Origin: Xanthomonas hyacinthi
GTDB taxonomy: Bacteria > Pseudomonadota > Gammaproteobacteria > Xanthomonadales > Xanthomonadaceae
Reading direction: 5' to 3'
DNA: 64,000 nucleotides
Assembly (NCBI RefSeq): GCF_009769165.1
Contig: NZ_CP043476.1
Span: 62,001-126,000 of the forward strand
A program made the translations under genes and the position numbers. Positions within the stretch are counted from its first letter, which is position 1; the number at the start of each line of letters is the position of its first letter. Of this stretch, positions 1 through 10,224 are shown piece by piece. The notes under the pieces are model-generated. The model ran no database searches. It was not told where the DNA came from and saw only the letters and a list, made by a program, of their open reading frames with translations.

Positions 1-72
1 GCTCCAGTCCAGCGTGCTCCCGTCCAGCGCCGCATCCGCGGTCGCGGCGGCATCTGCGTGCTCATGCGCCAT
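1..72 (-). CDS. hisIE: HisIE, phosphoribosyl-AMP cyclohydrolase / phosphoribosyl-ATP pyrophosphatase (N-terminal fragment)
   Basis: Only the first 24 codons are in the window; the gene runs off the left edge. The start is the ATG read from 72, which overlaps the last 11 bases of hisF. The frame reads [18 protein letters not shown] and then STLDWS, and the LDW segment is typical of the start of HisI domains. The second in-register ATG at 65, which forms an ATGA with the hisF stop, opens a different frame that does not resemble HisI and was rejected. The family catalyses steps 2 and 3 of histidine synthesis in the cytosol. Whether the E domain is present cannot be seen; bifunctional HisIE is inferred from relatives. 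Confidence 0.7.
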   Translation of the reverse strand, partial: MAHEHADAAATADAALDGSTLDWS

Positions 73-838
73 CGCGCACCTCGATCTGTCGTTGGCGCAG
101 GAAGCGCTTGAGCTCGGGAATCGGAATCGCGCCGCTGTGGAACACGCTGGCGGCCAGCGCGCCGTCCACGTCGGCCTGTTCGAACACATCGGCGAAGTGC
201 TGCATCTCGCCGGCGCCGCCGGAAGCGATCAGCGGCACCTTGCACAGCGTGCGCACCTCGAACAGCTGGGCGATGTCGTAGCCGCGGCGCACGCCGTCGT
301 TGTCCATGCAGTTGAGCACGATCTCGCCGGCGCCGAGCTGCTGCGCCTCCACCACCCAGTCCACGGTGCGCACGCGCAGCGCCTGGGTCTTGCTCGGATC
401 GCCGCTGAAGCGGCGCACGCGCCACTGGCCGTCGTCCTCGCGGGTCGAATCGATGCCGACCACCACGCATTGCACGCCGAAGGCCTCGGCCAGTTCGGCG
501 ATCAGCGCCGGCCGTTCCAGCGCCGGCGAGTTGATCGAGATCTTGTCGGCGCCGGCGTGCAGCACCGCGCGCGCGGTGGCCACGTCGCGGATGCCGCCGG
601 CCACGCAGAACGGGATGTCGATCAGCCGCGCCACGCGCTCGACCCAGGCGTAGTCCACCGAGCGCCCTTCCGGGCTGGCGCCGATGTCGTAGAACACCAG
701 TTCGTCGGCGCCCTGGTCGCGGTAGCGCAGCGCCAGCTCGACGATGTCGCCCATGTCGATGTGGTCGCGGAACTTGACGCCCTTGACCACGCGGCCGTCG
801 CGCACGTCCAGGCACGGGATGATGCGCCGGCTCAGCAT
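62..838 (-). CDS. hisF: Imidazole glycerol phosphate synthase cyclase subunit HisF
   Basis: 258 residues, the usual length. It starts [20 protein letters not shown], the classic HisF opening with the catalytic Asp in LDV; the second catalytic Asp lies in the GIDSTRED strand region and the phosphate-binding loops IASGGAG and VAGGI are intact. It forms a TIM barrel that pairs with HisH and converts PRFAR plus ammonia into imidazole glycerol phosphate and AICAR. It overlaps hisA by 7 bases and hisIE by 11, so translation is probably coupled within the his operon. Confidence 0.97.
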   Translation of the reverse strand: MLSRRIIPCLDVRDGRVVKGVKFRDHIDMGDIVELALRYRDQGADELVFYDIGASPEGRSVDYAWVERVARLIDIPFCVAGGIRDVATARAVLHAGADKISINSPALERPALIAELAEAFGVQCVVVGIDSTREDDGQWRVRRFSGDPSKTQALRVRTVDWVVEAQQLGAGEIVLNCMDNDGVRRGYDIAQLFEVRTLCKVPLIASGGAGEMQHFADVFEQADVDGALAASVFHSGAIPIPELKRFLRQRQIEVRDGA

Positions 839-1566
839 GCCAACGCCTCGTGCAGCGTCAGCCGCCCTTCCAGCAGCGACTTGCCGAGCACCGCGCCGGC
901 GCAGCCGACCTCGCGCGCGGCGCGCACGTCGGCGGCGTCGCGGATGCCACCGGAGGCCTGCACGTCCACGCCCGGCGCGATCTGCCGCAGGTAGGCGTAC
1001 AGCGCCAGGTTCGGCCCGGACAGCATGCCGTCGCGGGCAATGTCGGTGCACAGCAGGTGTTTGAGCCCGGCCGCGGCGTATTCGACCGCCAGCGCTTCCA
1101 GGGTCAGCGAGGAGGTCTCGGTCCAGCCCAGCACCGGCAGCCGCCATACGCCCTGCGCGTCCTGGCGGGTGTCCAGCGCCACGGTGATGCGCTCGGGACC
1201 GAATTCGGCCAGCCATTCCAGCACCGACTCGCGATCGCGCACTGCCAACGAGCCGATCACCACGCGTGCGGCGCCGGCGTCGAGGATGCGCTGCACGTCG
1301 GCGCGCGAGCGCACGCCGCCGCCGGTCTGCACCTGCAGCCCGGTCTGCGCGCGGATCCGGCTCAGCAGCGGCGCCAGGGTGTAGCCGCCGGCGCGCGCCG
1401 CATCCAGGTCGACCAGGTGCATCCAATGCGCGCCGGCATCGGCGAAGGCCTGCGCGCGCGGCAGCGGATCGTCGCCGTAGTGGGTTTCGCGGGCATAGTC
1501 TCCCTGCGCCAGGCGCACCACGCGACCGTCGCGGATGTCCAACGCGGGATAGACGATGAAGCTCAT
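832..1566 (-). CDS. hisA: Phosphoribosylformimino-5-aminoimidazole carboxamide ribotide isomerase HisA
   Basis: 244 residues, the normal length. The protein opens [19 protein letters not shown], giving the catalytic Asp in the ALDI strand; the second active-site Asp is in [11 protein letters not shown], and phosphate loops such as QTGGGVR and ASGGIRD are present. It is a TIM-barrel isomerase of the histidine pathway, homologous to its neighbour HisF. It overlaps hisH by 4 bases (ATGA) and hisF by 7, consistent with one transcript. Confidence 0.97.
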   Translation of the reverse strand: MSFIVYPALDIRDGRVVRLAQGDYARETHYGDDPLPRAQAFADAGAHWMHLVDLDAARAGGYTLAPLLSRIRAQTGLQVQTGGGVRSRADVQRILDAGAARVVIGSLAVRDRESVLEWLAEFGPERITVALDTRQDAQGVWRLPVLGWTETSSLTLEALAVEYAAAGLKHLLCTDIARDGMLSGPNLALYAYLRQIAPGVDVQASGGIRDAADVRAAREVGCAGAVLGKSLLEGRLTLHEALAC

Positions 1567-2165
1567 GGGAAATCGGTCTCGAGAAAGTTGCGCAGGATGC
1601 GCGCGCCGGTGCTCGCCGAGCGCTCGGGATGGAATTGCGCGCCGCAGCGGCGGCCGCGCTGCACCACCGCAGTGAACAGGCCGCCGTGGTCGCAGGCGGC
1701 CACGGTGTCGGCAGTGACCGGTGCGGCGTAGCCGTGCACGAAATAGGCCGTGGCGGTGTCCGGCAGGCCGTCCAGCAGCGGCGAGGCGCGCATCGGCAAC
1801 AGCCGGTTCCAGCCCATGTGCGGGATGCGGATGCCCAGCGCCGGCGGCATGTGCCGGACCACGCCGGTCAGCAGGCCCAGGCAATCGACGTCGCCCTCCT
1901 CGGAGTGTTCGAACAGCAGCTGCATGCCCAGGCAGATGCCGATCAGCGGCACCTCGAGCGCACGCAGCGGCTCGATCAGGCCTTGCTCGCGCAGCCGCGC
2001 CATCGCATGCGGCGCGGCACCGACGCCGGGCAGGATCACCCGGTCGGCACCCTGCAGCCCGGCGGCGTCGCGCACCAGCCTGGCTTCCACGCCCAGGCGT
2101 TCGAGCGCATAGCGCACCGAACCGAGGTTGGCGCCGCCGGCATCGATCAGTGCGACATCGGTCAT
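1563..2165 (-). CDS. hisH: Imidazole glycerol phosphate synthase glutamine amidotransferase subunit HisH
   Basis: 200 residues. It is a class I glutamine amidotransferase: the nucleophile Cys lies in [20 protein letters not shown], the oxyanion strand is VILPGVGA, and the C-terminal His-Glu pair is in GAQFHPERS. It releases ammonia from glutamine and channels it to HisF. The gene starts 28 bases after the hisB stop and overlaps the start of hisA by 4 bases. Nothing is unusual. Confidence 0.97.
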   Translation of the reverse strand: MTDVALIDAGGANLGSVRYALERLGVEARLVRDAAGLQGADRVILPGVGAAPHAMARLREQGLIEPLRALEVPLIGICLGMQLLFEHSEEGDVDCLGLLTGVVRHMPPALGIRIPHMGWNRLLPMRASPLLDGLPDTATAYFVHGYAAPVTADTVAACDHGGLFTAVVQRGRRCGAQFHPERSASTGARILRNFLETDFP

Positions 2166-2193
2166 CGCAGCGTCCTCGAAGAGCCTGCGTGCA

Positions 2194-3321
2194 TCACAGC
2201 ACGCCCTTGGTCGAAGGCAGCGCGGCGCCGTCGCGGCGCAGCGCCTGGCGCAATGCGCGCGCCAGCGCCTTGAAGCAGGCCTCGACCTTGTGGTGGTCGT
2301 TGTCGCCGCGCACGCTCAGATGCAGGTTCAGCCCCGACGCATCGCACAGCGAACGGAAGAAATGCGGCACCAGTTCGGTCGGCAGGTCGCCGACGCGTTC
2401 GCGCTTGAACTCGCCTTCGAACACGAAATACGGGCGGCCGCTGAAATCCAGCGCGGCACTGGCCAGGGTCTCGTCCATCGGCAGGGTGAAACCGAGGCGG
2501 GCGTCGTCGCCGGCCGCCAGCCACGGGCTGTCCGGCGGATCGAAGCCGTAGCGGCCGATGCCGCGCTTGTCGCCCAGCGCCTGGCGCAGGGCCTGGCCCA
2601 GCGCCAGGCCGGTGTCCTCGATGGTGTGGTGCTCGTCGATATGCAGGTCGCCCTCGGCGCGCACATCCAGGGCGAAACCGCCGTGCTTGCCGATCTGCTC
2701 GAGCATGTGATCGAAGAACGGCAGGCCGGTGGCGCAATGCGGGTCGCGCGCCAGGTCCAGATCGATCTCGACGCTGATCCGGGTTTCCTTGGTGTCGCGC
2801 TGCACCTTGGCGCGGCGCGGCGCATCGGCCAGTTCGTGGGCGATGCCGGCCCAATCCCAATCGCCGCCGAACTGTTCGGTCTGCAGTTGGAAGCCGCGGA
2901 TGCGCAGATTCTCGGCGAACTGGATGTCGGTGATGCGGTCGCCGACCATCGCCGAACGCGCCCAGTCGATGCTGCGGTCCTGCAGGTAGGGCAGCATCAG
3001 GCCGATGCCGGGCTTGCGCGTGGGCGCGTTGTCGGCCGGCCAGCTGCGGTCGACCAGCACCTCGCGGAACACGATGCCCTGGCTGGCGAAGATCTGCAGC
3101 ATCAGGTCGTTGGGGCCGTCGAACGCGGCCTGCGGATAGGCCTCGCCGCCCAGGCCGTCCTGGTTGCTGACGATGACGAACTGGTAGCCGGCATCGCGCA
3201 GCTTGAGCATCGCCGGGATCACGTCCCGCACGAAGCGCAGCTTCTCGTAGGCATCGATCTGGAAATCGGCCGGCTCCTCGATCAGGGTGCCGTCGCGGTC
3301 GACGAACAGGATCGGGCTCAT
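2194..3321 (-). CDS. hisB: Bifunctional histidinol-phosphatase / imidazoleglycerol-phosphate dehydratase HisB
   Basis: 375 residues, the size of the enteric-type fusion protein. The N-terminal half is a HAD phosphatase with the motif [12 protein letters not shown] (nucleophile Asp and acid/base Asp) that hydrolyses histidinol phosphate. The C-terminal half is the dehydratase with its manganese-binding histidine motifs HHTIEDTG and [12 protein letters not shown]. It therefore catalyses steps 7 and 9 of the pathway. Its start overlaps the hisC stop by 4 bases. The N-terminal phosphatase fusion is known in Enterobacteria, Xanthomonadaceae and Campylobacter. Confidence 0.97.
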   Translation of the reverse strand: MSPILFVDRDGTLIEEPADFQIDAYEKLRFVRDVIPAMLKLRDAGYQFVIVSNQDGLGGEAYPQAAFDGPNDLMLQIFASQGIVFREVLVDRSWPADNAPTRKPGIGLMLPYLQDRSIDWARSAMVGDRITDIQFAENLRIRGFQLQTEQFGGDWDWAGIAHELADAPRRAKVQRDTKETRISVEIDLDLARDPHCATGLPFFDHMLEQIGKHGGFALDVRAEGDLHIDEHHTIEDTGLALGQALRQALGDKRGIGRYGFDPPDSPWLAAGDDARLGFTLPMDETLASAALDFSGRPYFVFEGEFKRERVGDLPTELVPHFFRSLCDASGLNLHLSVRGDNDHHKVEACFKALARALRQALRRDGAALPSTKGVL

Positions 3322-4427
3322 GCCGCCGCCCTCCCCACCTGCAAGGCGCCGAGCACGCGCTGGTTCTGCTCCGGAGTGCCGAGGGTGATGCGCAACGCAT
3401 CGCCCAGGGTCGGCGCGGCGCGCTGGTCGCGCACCACCACACCGGCGCCGAGCAAGGCGCGGAACGCGCCTTCGGCATCGTCGAAGCGCAGCAGCAGGAA
3501 GTTGCCCTGCGAGGGGTATACGCGGCGCACGCCGGGCAACGCGGCCAGCGCGGTGGACATGTGCTCGCGCTCGCGGCGGATCTCGGCCACGCGCAATCCA
3601 GTCTGGCGCAGCGGCTCGGGCTGCAGCGCGGCCAGCGCCAGCTGCGTGCACGGCGCCGGGATCGGATACGGCGCCTGGCAGCGGCGCAGCACCGCGATCA
3701 GCGCCGGATCGGCGATCACGCAGCCGATCCGCGCCGCGGCCAGCGCATGCGCCTTGGACAACGTGCGCAGCACCGCCACGTTGGGGTGGCGCGCCAGCAG
3801 CGTGGTCGCCGAGGGCACGTCGGAGAATTCGCCATAGGCCTCGTCGACCACCAGCAAGGCGCGCCCATGCAGGCGCACGGCGGCACGTTCGATGTCGGCC
3901 AGCGGAATCGCTGCGCCGCTGGGATTGCCCGGCGCGCACAGGAACACCAGCTTGGCCATCTGCGTCAGCGCCGCCTCCACCACCGTATCGATGTCGGTGA
4001 CCAGGCCCGCGGCGGCGTCGCGCAACGGCACTTCGACGATGCGCGCATTCTGCAAGCGCGCGCACACCGCATACATGCCGAACACCGGCGGCGTGATCAC
4101 GATCGCGTCGCGGCCCGGCTCGCACAGCGCGCGCAGCAGCAGGTCGATGGCCTCGTCGCTGCCGCGCCCGAGCAGCAGCTGCTCCGGCGCGCACGCGTAC
4201 AGCGACGCCAGCGCCGAACGCAGCGCCGGCGGCTGCGGATCCGGATAGCGGCGATTGCCGGCGTCGCGGTCGGCGGGATTGGCCCAGGCCGATTCGTTGG
4301 CATTGAGCCAGACCTCGCCCTGCAGCGCGCTGCTGCGCGCCGAGGCATACCCGGCGAAGTCGCGCAGGTCGTGGCGCACCAATGCCAGCATCGAGCCCGG
4401 CGCCTGCGTCTCGAGCGGCGCGCTCAT
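3318..4427 (-). CDS. hisC: Histidinol-phosphate aminotransferase HisC
   Basis: 369 residues, a fold-type I PLP aminotransferase. The Schiff-base lysine is in [16 protein letters not shown], and other cofactor contacts are visible in [21 protein letters not shown] and GRGSDEAID. It transfers the amino group from glutamate to imidazole acetol phosphate. Start ATG at 4427 overlaps the hisD stop by 4 bases; the stop overlaps hisB by 4 bases. Family assignment within HisC rather than general aspartate aminotransferases rests on operon position plus these motifs. Confidence 0.95.
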   Translation of the reverse strand: MSAPLETQAPGSMLALVRHDLRDFAGYASARSSALQGEVWLNANESAWANPADRDAGNRRYPDPQPPALRSALASLYACAPEQLLLGRGSDEAIDLLLRALCEPGRDAIVITPPVFGMYAVCARLQNARIVEVPLRDAAAGLVTDIDTVVEAALTQMAKLVFLCAPGNPSGAAIPLADIERAAVRLHGRALLVVDEAYGEFSDVPSATTLLARHPNVAVLRTLSKAHALAAARIGCVIADPALIAVLRRCQAPYPIPAPCTQLALAALQPEPLRQTGLRVAEIRREREHMSTALAALPGVRRVYPSQGNFLLLRFDDAEGAFRALLGAGVVVRDQRAAPTLGDALRITLGTPEQNQRVLGALQVGRAAA

Positions 4428-5719
4428 GCCGCCTTCTCCATCCGCAGCGCCACCGCATTGGCATGCGCATCCAGGCCCTCGGCGCGCGCCATGGTCACCG
4501 CGCAGGCGCCGATCGCGGCGATGCCGGCGCGGCTGGCGGCCTGCACGCTGACAAAATTCTGGAAACTGGCGACGCTGACCCCGCTGTAGGCACGCGCGGC
4601 GCCGTTGGTCGGCAACACGTGGTTGGTGCCGCTGCAATAGTCGCCCAGCGCTTCGGGAGTGAAATCGCCGAGAAACACCGAGCCGGCCGCCTCGACCCGC
4701 TCCAGCCAGGCGCGCGGCTCGCGCAGCGCCAGGATCAGGTGCTCGGGCGCATAGCGGTTGCTGATCGCGAAGGCGTCCTCGAGCGTGCCGACCTGGATCA
4801 GCCGCGACGCGGCCAGCGCCTGGCGCGCGATCGCCGCACGCGGCAGCGTCGCCAGCTGGCGTTCGATCTCGTCCTCGACCGCATCGATCAGCTCGGCGCT
4901 GTCGGACAGCAGCAGCACCTGCGAATCCGGGCCGTGTTCGGCCTGCGACAGCAGGTCGGCGGCGACGAAGGCGGCATTGGCGCCGACGTCGGCGATCACC
5001 AGCACCTCGGACGGCCCGGCCGGCATGTCGATCGCCGCCGCGCCGGCCTGCGCCAGCTGCTGCTTGGCCTCGGTCACGTAGCCGTTGCCCGGGCCGAACA
5101 GCTTGTCGCACGACGGCACCGAGGCGGTGCCGAAGCCCATCGCCGCGATCGCCTGCGCGCCGCCAAGCTTGAACACCCGATCCACGCCGGTCAGCCTGGC
5201 GGCGACCAGCACCGCCGGATCGGCCGAACCGTCGGCGCGCGGCGGCGTGCACAGCACCACCTCGCGGCAGCCGGCCAGCGCCGCCGGCACGCACAGCATC
5301 AGCGCGGTGGACGGCAGCGGCGCACTGCCGGCCGGCACGTACAGGCCGACCCGGCCGATCGGCCGCACCACCCGCTCGCAGACCACGCCGGGCGCGGTTT
5401 CCACCGCGTAGGGTTGGGCCATGCCGGCGCGGTGGAAGGTCTCGATCCGCGCCGCCGCCTGCGCCATCGCCTCGCGCAGCACCGCCGGCACCGCGGCTTC
5501 GGCGGCGGCGAACTCGTCGGCGGTGACTTCGAAACGCTGCAGCACCACGCCGTCGAAACGCGCGGTGATCTCGCGCAATGCCGCATCGCCGCGGCCGCGC
5601 ACGTCCTCCAGCAGCTGCGCCACCGCGGCGCGGGTCTGCGCGGCCACGGTCTGCACCGGCCGGGTCAAGGCCTGCGTGCGCGCCTGCGCGTCGAGCGAAT
5701 TCCACTCCAGTCGGTTCAT
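4424..5719 (-). CDS. hisD: Histidinol dehydrogenase HisD
   Basis: 431 residues, the standard length. It has the zinc-dependent histidinol dehydrogenase signature around [15 protein letters not shown], the NAD-binding stretch [15 protein letters not shown] and the conserved [12 protein letters not shown] region. It performs the last two oxidations from histidinol to histidine. It overlaps hisC and hisG by 4 bases each. Confidence 0.97.
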   Translation of the reverse strand: MNRLEWNSLDAQARTQALTRPVQTVAAQTRAAVAQLLEDVRGRGDAALREITARFDGVVLQRFEVTADEFAAAEAAVPAVLREAMAQAAARIETFHRAGMAQPYAVETAPGVVCERVVRPIGRVGLYVPAGSAPLPSTALMLCVPAALAGCREVVLCTPPRADGSADPAVLVAARLTGVDRVFKLGGAQAIAAMGFGTASVPSCDKLFGPGNGYVTEAKQQLAQAGAAAIDMPAGPSEVLVIADVGANAAFVAADLLSQAEHGPDSQVLLLSDSAELIDAVEDEIERQLATLPRAAIARQALAASRLIQVGTLEDAFAISNRYAPEHLILALREPRAWLERVEAAGSVFLGDFTPEALGDYCSGTNHVLPTNGAARAYSGVSVASFQNFVSVQAASRAGIAAIGACAVTMARAEGLDAHANAVALRMEKAA

Positions 5720-6630
5720 GCCAGCGAACGCTCCACCGTCAACACCATCAGCCCCTGCGCGCCGGCGCGCTCCAGTTCCTCCATGCGCTGCCAGGTGATC
5801 GCGCCGTGGCACATGGTCTGCAACTGCAGCGGGCCGTCGCCGTCGCCGGGCAGCTGCACCAGCGGGTCGGCATCGGGCAGCAGCCGGGTCAGTTCGGCGA
5901 CGTGGTCGCGCGCGGCGCGGAACATCAGCAACTTGCTGTCGCGCAGCTTGAGCACGCCGTCGAGCCGGCGCAGCAGCATCGCCGCCAGCCCGGCGCGAAC
6001 ATCGCCCGGCTCGCGCACCGGCCCGGCCAGCACCGCCTCGCTTTCCAGCAGCGTCTCCACCGGCTTGAGCTGGTTGGCGGCCAGGGTCGCGCCGCTGGAG
6101 ACCAGGTCGCAGATCAGGTCGGCGGTGCCCAGGCGCGGCGCGATCTCCACCGAGCCGGACAGCTCCACCACCTGCGCATCGATGCCGCGCGCTTCCAGCC
6201 AGTCGGCCAGCACCGCCGGATAGCTGGTGGCGATGCGCTTGCCCTGCAGTTGCTCCGAGCCGGTCCACTCCCAGTTGTCGGGCACCGCCAGCATCAGCCG
6301 GCACTGGCCGAAGTTCAGTCCGCGCAGCGCGCGGTAGGCTTCCGGCAGGCCGTTGCGGCGGCGCTCGCCGGCCTGCTCTTCCAGTTCGTTGCGGCCGACG
6401 ATGCCGAAATCGCAGACGCCATCGGCGATCAGCCCGGGGATGTCGTCGTCGCGCACCAGCAACAGGTCCACCGGCAACGATTCGCCGTAGCAGAACAACT
6501 TGTCGCGGCTCTCGCGCCAGCTCAGCCCGCAGGCGGCCAGCACCGCGCGCGCCGGCTCGGCCAGGCGGCCGCTCTTCTGGATCGCGATACGCAGCCGGTC
6601 ACGCGCCGGCGCTGCCAGGGAAGCACTCAT
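5716..6630 (-). CDS. hisG: ATP phosphoribosyltransferase HisG
   Basis: 304 residues. It catalyses the committed step of histidine synthesis (ATP plus PRPP) and in this family is feedback inhibited by histidine. Visible family features are [15 protein letters not shown] near the start, [12 protein letters not shown] and the PRPP-binding segment around [16 protein letters not shown]. The length leaves room for the C-terminal ACT-like regulatory domain, so this is the long, HisZ-independent form. It starts 9 bases after the yerC-like gene and overlaps hisD by 4 bases. Confidence 0.96.
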   Translation of the reverse strand: MSASLAAPARDRLRIAIQKSGRLAEPARAVLAACGLSWRESRDKLFCYGESLPVDLLLVRDDDIPGLIADGVCDFGIVGRNELEEQAGERRRNGLPEAYRALRGLNFGQCRLMLAVPDNWEWTGSEQLQGKRIATSYPAVLADWLEARGIDAQVVELSGSVEIAPRLGTADLICDLVSSGATLAANQLKPVETLLESEAVLAGPVREPGDVRAGLAAMLLRRLDGVLKLRDSKLLMFRAARDHVAELTRLLPDADPLVQLPGDGDGPLQLQTMCHGAITWQRMEELERAGAQGLMVLTVERSLA

Positions 6631-6639
6631 CAGGACATC

Positions 6640-6966
6640 TCAATGGGAATCGGAGGGGCGCGCCGCTTGCCGGCGCAGCGCCGTGGCATAACCGCCGGCG
6701 CCGTATTCCAGGGTCCGCGCGACGCGGCCGATGGTGGTGACGCTGACCTGGGTCAGCTCGTGGATCTCGCGGTACGGCACGCCCTTGAGCAGCAACGGCA
6801 CCACCCGCCAGCGGTCGGACATCGCCTCCAGCTCGGCCGGCGTGCACAGGTCCTGCAGGAACGCGGCGACCTCCTGCGGCTTGCCCAGGTGGGCCAGGGC
6901 GCGCGTCAGCGCCTTGAACGAGGTGTCGCTGTCGCGATCGGGTTGCGTGGCGGGTCGTTGCTTCAT
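6640..6966 (-). CDS. TrpR/YerC/YecD-family DNA-binding regulator, first gene of the his operon
   Basis: 108 residues. The segment DLCTPAELEAMSDRWRVVPLLLKGVPYREI followed by VSVTTIGRVARTLEYGAGGY (read here as two pieces) matches the TrpR-like helix-turn-helix family that includes YerC/YecD of Gram-positive bacteria. It lies only 9 bases upstream of hisG, so it is probably the promoter-proximal gene of the operon and a candidate regulator of it. What small molecule, if any, it binds cannot be read from the sequence; the tryptophan-binding role of true TrpR should not be assumed. Confidence 0.85.
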   Translation of the reverse strand: MKQRPATQPDRDSDTSFKALTRALAHLGKPQEVAAFLQDLCTPAELEAMSDRWRVVPLLLKGVPYREIHELTQVSVTTIGRVARTLEYGAGGYATALRRQAARPSDSH

Positions 6967-6985
6967 TGCGATAATGTAATAGCGT

Positions 6986-6998
6986 GTTAGTACGTTAG
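6986..6998. promoter_or_regulatory. Possible operator: direct repeat upstream of the his operon
   Basis: The sequence GTTAGTACGTTAG lies 20 bases ahead of the start of the TrpR-like gene and contains two GTTAG units spaced by TAC. TrpR operators are rich in TAG/CTA steps, so this is a plausible autoregulatory site. The evidence is only position and weak similarity. The stretch 6967-7146 holds nothing else I can name, and no run of histidine codons typical of a his leader peptide was found there. Confidence 0.25.
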
Positions 6999-7146
6999 CG
7001 CGATTGGATAGGCCGGGTCAAGCCGCGACGTGCGGGCGTTGCGTCGATGTGTTCGATCCCCGATGGGCGCGAGGGCGCCATGCGACCTGTCGCATCGGCC
7101 CCGGCGAGCGCGTGCGCGCACCGCCGGGGCCGCGCGGCAGACCCGC

Positions 7147-8571
7147 TCAAGGCATGACCTTGGCCTGCTCCAGCTCGACCAGCAGCGTGCTGGCCAGTTC
7201 GTCGCGGGCGACCTCGAACTGCTGCTCGCGCACCAGGTCCTTGACCGCAACCACGCCGCGCGCCAGTTCGTCGTCGCCGGCCAGCACCACGAAGCGGATG
7301 CCGGCCCGCGCGGCGTACTGGAACTGCCTGCCGACCTTCTTCGGCTCCATCTGCACTTCGGTGTTGATGCCGCCGACGCGCAGGCGCCGGGCGATGTCCA
7401 GCGCATCGTCCAGCCTGGCCTCGTCCATCAGCGCGACCATCGCCTGCACGCTGCTGGAGGCGATGCCCTCGATCAGCCCGGCCTCGCGCAGCTGCCAGAA
7501 CAGCCGGGTCAGGCCGATGGAAATGCCCACGCCCGGCAGTTTGGACTTGCTGTACTGGCTGGCCAGGTCCTCGTAGCGCCCGCCCGAGCAGATCGAGCCG
7601 ATCTGCGGGTAGTCGGTCAGCAAGGTCTCGTAGACGCTGCCGGTGTAGTAGTCCAGGCCGCGGGCGATGGAGAAGTTCAGGCAATACGCGGTTTCCGGCA
7701 CACCCAGCGCCTTGACCAGGGCCAGCACCTCGCGCAGCTCGGCCACGCCCTCGCGCAGCGTCGCGCTCGATGCGGCCGCCGCGTCCAGCGCGTCCAGCCG
7801 CGCCAGCGCGTCGTCGTGGCCGCTGGAGCGCACCGCGACGAAGGCCAGGATCTGCTCGACCTGCTCGGCCGGGATCGCGAAGCCTTCGCCGGCCAGCGTC
7901 TCGCGCACGTAGTCGGCGCCGCGCTTGTCCAGCTTGTCGACCTCGCGCAACACCGCCAGCTGGCGCTCGCCCTCGGCCACGCCCAGGCTCTCGAAGAAGC
8001 CGCGCATCAGCTTGCGGTTGTTCAACTGCACCGCGAACGCGCCGATGCCCAGCTCGGCGAACACCGCGTGGATCACCGCCAGCACCTCGGCGTCGTAGCG
8101 GATGCTCAGCGCGTCCTTGCCGATCACGTCGATGTCGCACTGGTAGAACTCGCGGAAACGGCCGCGCTGGGCGCGCTCGCCGCGGTACACGCGCTGCATC
8201 TGGTAGCGGCGGAACGGGAAACTCAACTCGTGCTCGTGCTCGGCCACGTAGCGCGCCAGCGGCACGGTCAGGTCGAAGCGCAGCGCCAGCTCCGGGAGGA
8301 ATTGTCCCGGCAGCCCACCCTCGCCGCTGCCCTCGCCCGCGGCCGCGGCATTGGCCAGCGCGCCGGTGGACTGCACGAAGTACACCTGGCGCTCGGTCTC
8401 CCCGCCGGACTTGGTCAGCAGCACGTCGGACAGTTCGAACACCGGCGTCTCCACCGGCAGGAACCCGAACCGCTCGTAGTTGCGGCGGATGACGTCCAGC
8501 ATGCGCTGGAACGCGATCTGCTCACGCGGCAGCAATTCCATGATGCCGGGCGGCGTACGGGGCTTGATCAC
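7147..8571 (-). CDS. hisS: Histidine--tRNA ligase HisS
   Basis: 474 residues from the preferred GTG start at 8571. The class II synthetase motifs are clear: [20 protein letters not shown] (motif 2), [12 protein letters not shown], the histidine-specific [10 protein letters not shown] and the motif 3 region [11 protein letters not shown], with a C-terminal anticodon-binding domain. A TTG two codons upstream at 8577 is possible, but the AGGAG Shine-Dalgarno lies only 2 bases from it and 8 from the GTG, which favours GTG. It charges tRNA-His, and sits near the his operon but 180 bases apart from it. Confidence 0.95.
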   Translation of the reverse strand: MIKPRTPPGIMELLPREQIAFQRMLDVIRRNYERFGFLPVETPVFELSDVLLTKSGGETERQVYFVQSTGALANAAAAGEGSGEGGLPGQFLPELALRFDLTVPLARYVAEHEHELSFPFRRYQMQRVYRGERAQRGRFREFYQCDIDVIGKDALSIRYDAEVLAVIHAVFAELGIGAFAVQLNNRKLMRGFFESLGVAEGERQLAVLREVDKLDKRGADYVRETLAGEGFAIPAEQVEQILAFVAVRSSGHDDALARLDALDAAAASSATLREGVAELREVLALVKALGVPETAYCLNFSIARGLDYYTGSVYETLLTDYPQIGSICSGGRYEDLASQYSKSKLPGVGISIGLTRLFWQLREAGLIEGIASSSVQAMVALMDEARLDDALDIARRLRVGGINTEVQMEPKKVGRQFQYAARAGIRFVVLAGDDELARGVVAVKDLVREQQFEVARDELASTLLVELEQAKVMP

Positions 8572-8682
8572 GTGCAAAACTCCTGCGATTCTGGGGACGA
8601 GCGGACACCAATTCTAGCCGTAGCGACTGCTGGCGGCCGCATCGTCGTATCATTCCCAGGTGCCGATGCCGATGCCACGTTC

Positions 8683-9438
8683 ATGACCAGGTCTCCTCCC
8701 GGATTCGCCCTGCCCTACGCCGAGCCCGCCGCCGTGCAGGATCGGCGCGCGAGCGAATGCCTGCATTGCGCGGTGCGCCACCTGGCGATCTGTTCGGCGC
8801 TGGCCTGCGACGAGATACAGGCGCTGGAGCGGGTGACGACCTCGCAGCCCTATGCCGCCGGTGCCACCGTGGCGCGTACCGGCGAAGCGCGGCAAGCGGT
8901 CTATACGGTCACCTCCGGCACGCTGCGGCTGGTGCGCACGCTGGCCGACGGCCGCCGCCAGGTGGCCGGCTTCGTGCTGCCGGGCGACTACGTGGGACTC
9001 AGCGCATCGGCCAGGCATCGCCACGACATCGAGGCGATCACCGACAGCCGCGTGTGCCGGGTGCCGGTGGTGCAGATGCAGCAGTTGCGCAGCCAGTACC
9101 CGCAACTGGAGCGCAAGCTGCTGCAGCGCGCCTGCCTGGAGCTGGACGCGGCGCAGGACGCGGCGCTGGCACTGGCGCGGCTGCAGCCGGCCGAGAAGCT
9201 GGCCGACTTCCTGCTCAAGCTCGCCGCCCGCGCCGCGCGCCAGGGCGACCCCGACAACAAGGTGACCTTGCCGATGGGCCGCGGCGACATCGCCGACCAT
9301 CTCGGCCTGACCATGGAAACGGTCAGCCGCACCTTCACCAAGCTGCGCCAGCAGGGCCTGATCGCGCTGCCGCAGCTGCACGTGGTCGAGATCCGCGACT
9401 TCGCCGCGCTGCACCGGCTGGCCTCCGACGAGGATTGA
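8683..9438 (+). CDS. FNR/CRP-family transcription regulator with predicted oxygen-sensing iron-sulfur cluster
   Basis: 251 residues. It has an N-terminal cyclic-nucleotide-binding-type beta barrel (about residues 45-150) and a C-terminal winged helix-turn-helix with the recognition helix in MGRGDIADHLGLTMETVSRT; the E-SR pattern is the FNR-type contact set. Cysteines at 26, 29 and 37 (C-x2-C-x7-C, as in FnrL-type proteins rather than the C-x2-C-x5-C of E. coli FNR) and Cys125 could ligate a 4Fe-4S cluster. It is divergent from hisS with about 110 bases between. By family it would switch genes for low-oxygen respiration. Cluster binding is inferred, not shown. Confidence 0.85.
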   Translation: MTRSPPGFALPYAEPAAVQDRRASECLHCAVRHLAICSALACDEIQALERVTTSQPYAAGATVARTGEARQAVYTVTSGTLRLVRTLADGRRQVAGFVLPGDYVGLSASARHRHDIEAITDSRVCRVPVVQMQQLRSQYPQLERKLLQRACLELDAAQDAALALARLQPAEKLADFLLKLAARAARQGDPDNKVTLPMGRGDIADHLGLTMETVSRTFTKLRQQGLIALPQLHVVEIRDFAALHRLASDED

Positions 9439-9507
9439 CCCGGGCCGGCGACGGCGATTTTTTCGCCAGCCCGCGTCTACGCCCTGCCCCACCGCGGCCG
9501 CGCGGAC

Positions 9508-9553
9508 TTATCCACAGGTTCCCGGGGCAACGCTCCACATGCGCTGTGGACAA
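9508..9553. other. Pair of DnaA-box-like 9-mers in inverted orientation
   Basis: The 363-base gap 9439-9801 contains TTATCCACA at 9508-9516, a perfect match to the consensus DnaA box, and TGTGGACAA at 9545-9553, the reverse complement of TTGTCCACA. They face each other 28 bases apart. The surroundings are not AT-rich, and no replication gene is near, so this is not an origin; a DnaA titration or regulatory site is possible. I see no gene in the rest of this gap. Confidence 0.45.
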
Positions 9554-9801
9554 CCGCCTCCACGCCCGCCGGCGAACGCCATCGGGCCACGACGCCGGCC
9601 GGTTGCCGCGTGGCGTGTCGCCCGGACCGGGCGCCACAGGCCGGCACTCAGGATCGGCGCAAACCGGCGCCTGCCGGCGCATCCTTAGAATGCTTCAGGC
9701 CACGGCCACGCCTTGCCACCCGCCCCGGCATAGACTTGCGCCCGCGATGCACCTGCGGCGCCGCCGCGGTGCCGGAGGGGGGAACCAACGGGAGGGCAAC
9801 C

Positions 9802-10122
9802 ATGTTCGTCGCCATTGATGTGCCGCACGACCCCCGCGCCTGCGTGATGCTGGATCGCGAAAGAGAACTGGCCTTCTGGAAGGCGCACTTCGCCCAGGCT
9901 CCGTTCCATCAGCCCGGGCATGCGTTCACCGACTACGAGCCGGCCCTGAAACTGGCCTACGACGCCTACCTGAAGTACCACGGCCAGCGCGTCGAGGACG
10001 TGGCCCCGCAGTTGCGCGACGTGTTCCTGCGCGACCATCCGCGCTCGCGCCTGGACTGGTTGCAGGTCCGCAGCGTGGTGCAGGCCGCCTGGCTGCGGCT
10101 GCAGCCGCAGGACCAGGGCTGA
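9802..10122 (+). CDS. Conserved-looking hypothetical protein, 106 residues
   Basis: A soluble, acidic-to-neutral protein with no signal peptide or membrane segment. It has a good Shine-Dalgarno (GGGAGGG, 6 bases before the ATG) and codon use like its neighbours, which supports a real gene. The sequence is rich in aromatic residues (FWKAHFAQAPFHQPGHAFTD). I do not recognise a family. It stands alone between the FNR-type regulator and the convergent thrC. Confidence 0.7.
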   Translation: MFVAIDVPHDPRACVMLDRERELAFWKAHFAQAPFHQPGHAFTDYEPALKLAYDAYLKYHGQRVEDVAPQLRDVFLRDHPRSRLDWLQVRSVVQAAWLRLQPQDQG

Positions 10123-10224
10123 ACCTGCGCGCCTGAACCACGCGCCGCCGTGCGTTCGGAGCGCAGGCGGCGGCGCGGCGGCCGCCAATGGCAGCGGCGG
10201 CCGGGCGCGACTGCGGCCGCCTGC

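Noticed and set aside
14..994. Long plus-strand open frame over hisF
   Set aside because: His/Ala/Val-rich shadow of the antisense strand of hisF and hisA; the minus-strand genes have full catalytic motifs.
6967..7146. His-operon leader peptide
   Set aside because: No short frame with a run of histidine codons was found upstream of the regulator gene or of hisG.
9439..9801. Replication origin at the DnaA-box pair
   Set aside because: Only two boxes, no AT-rich unwinding region, and no dnaA, dnaN, parAB or other origin-linked gene nearby.
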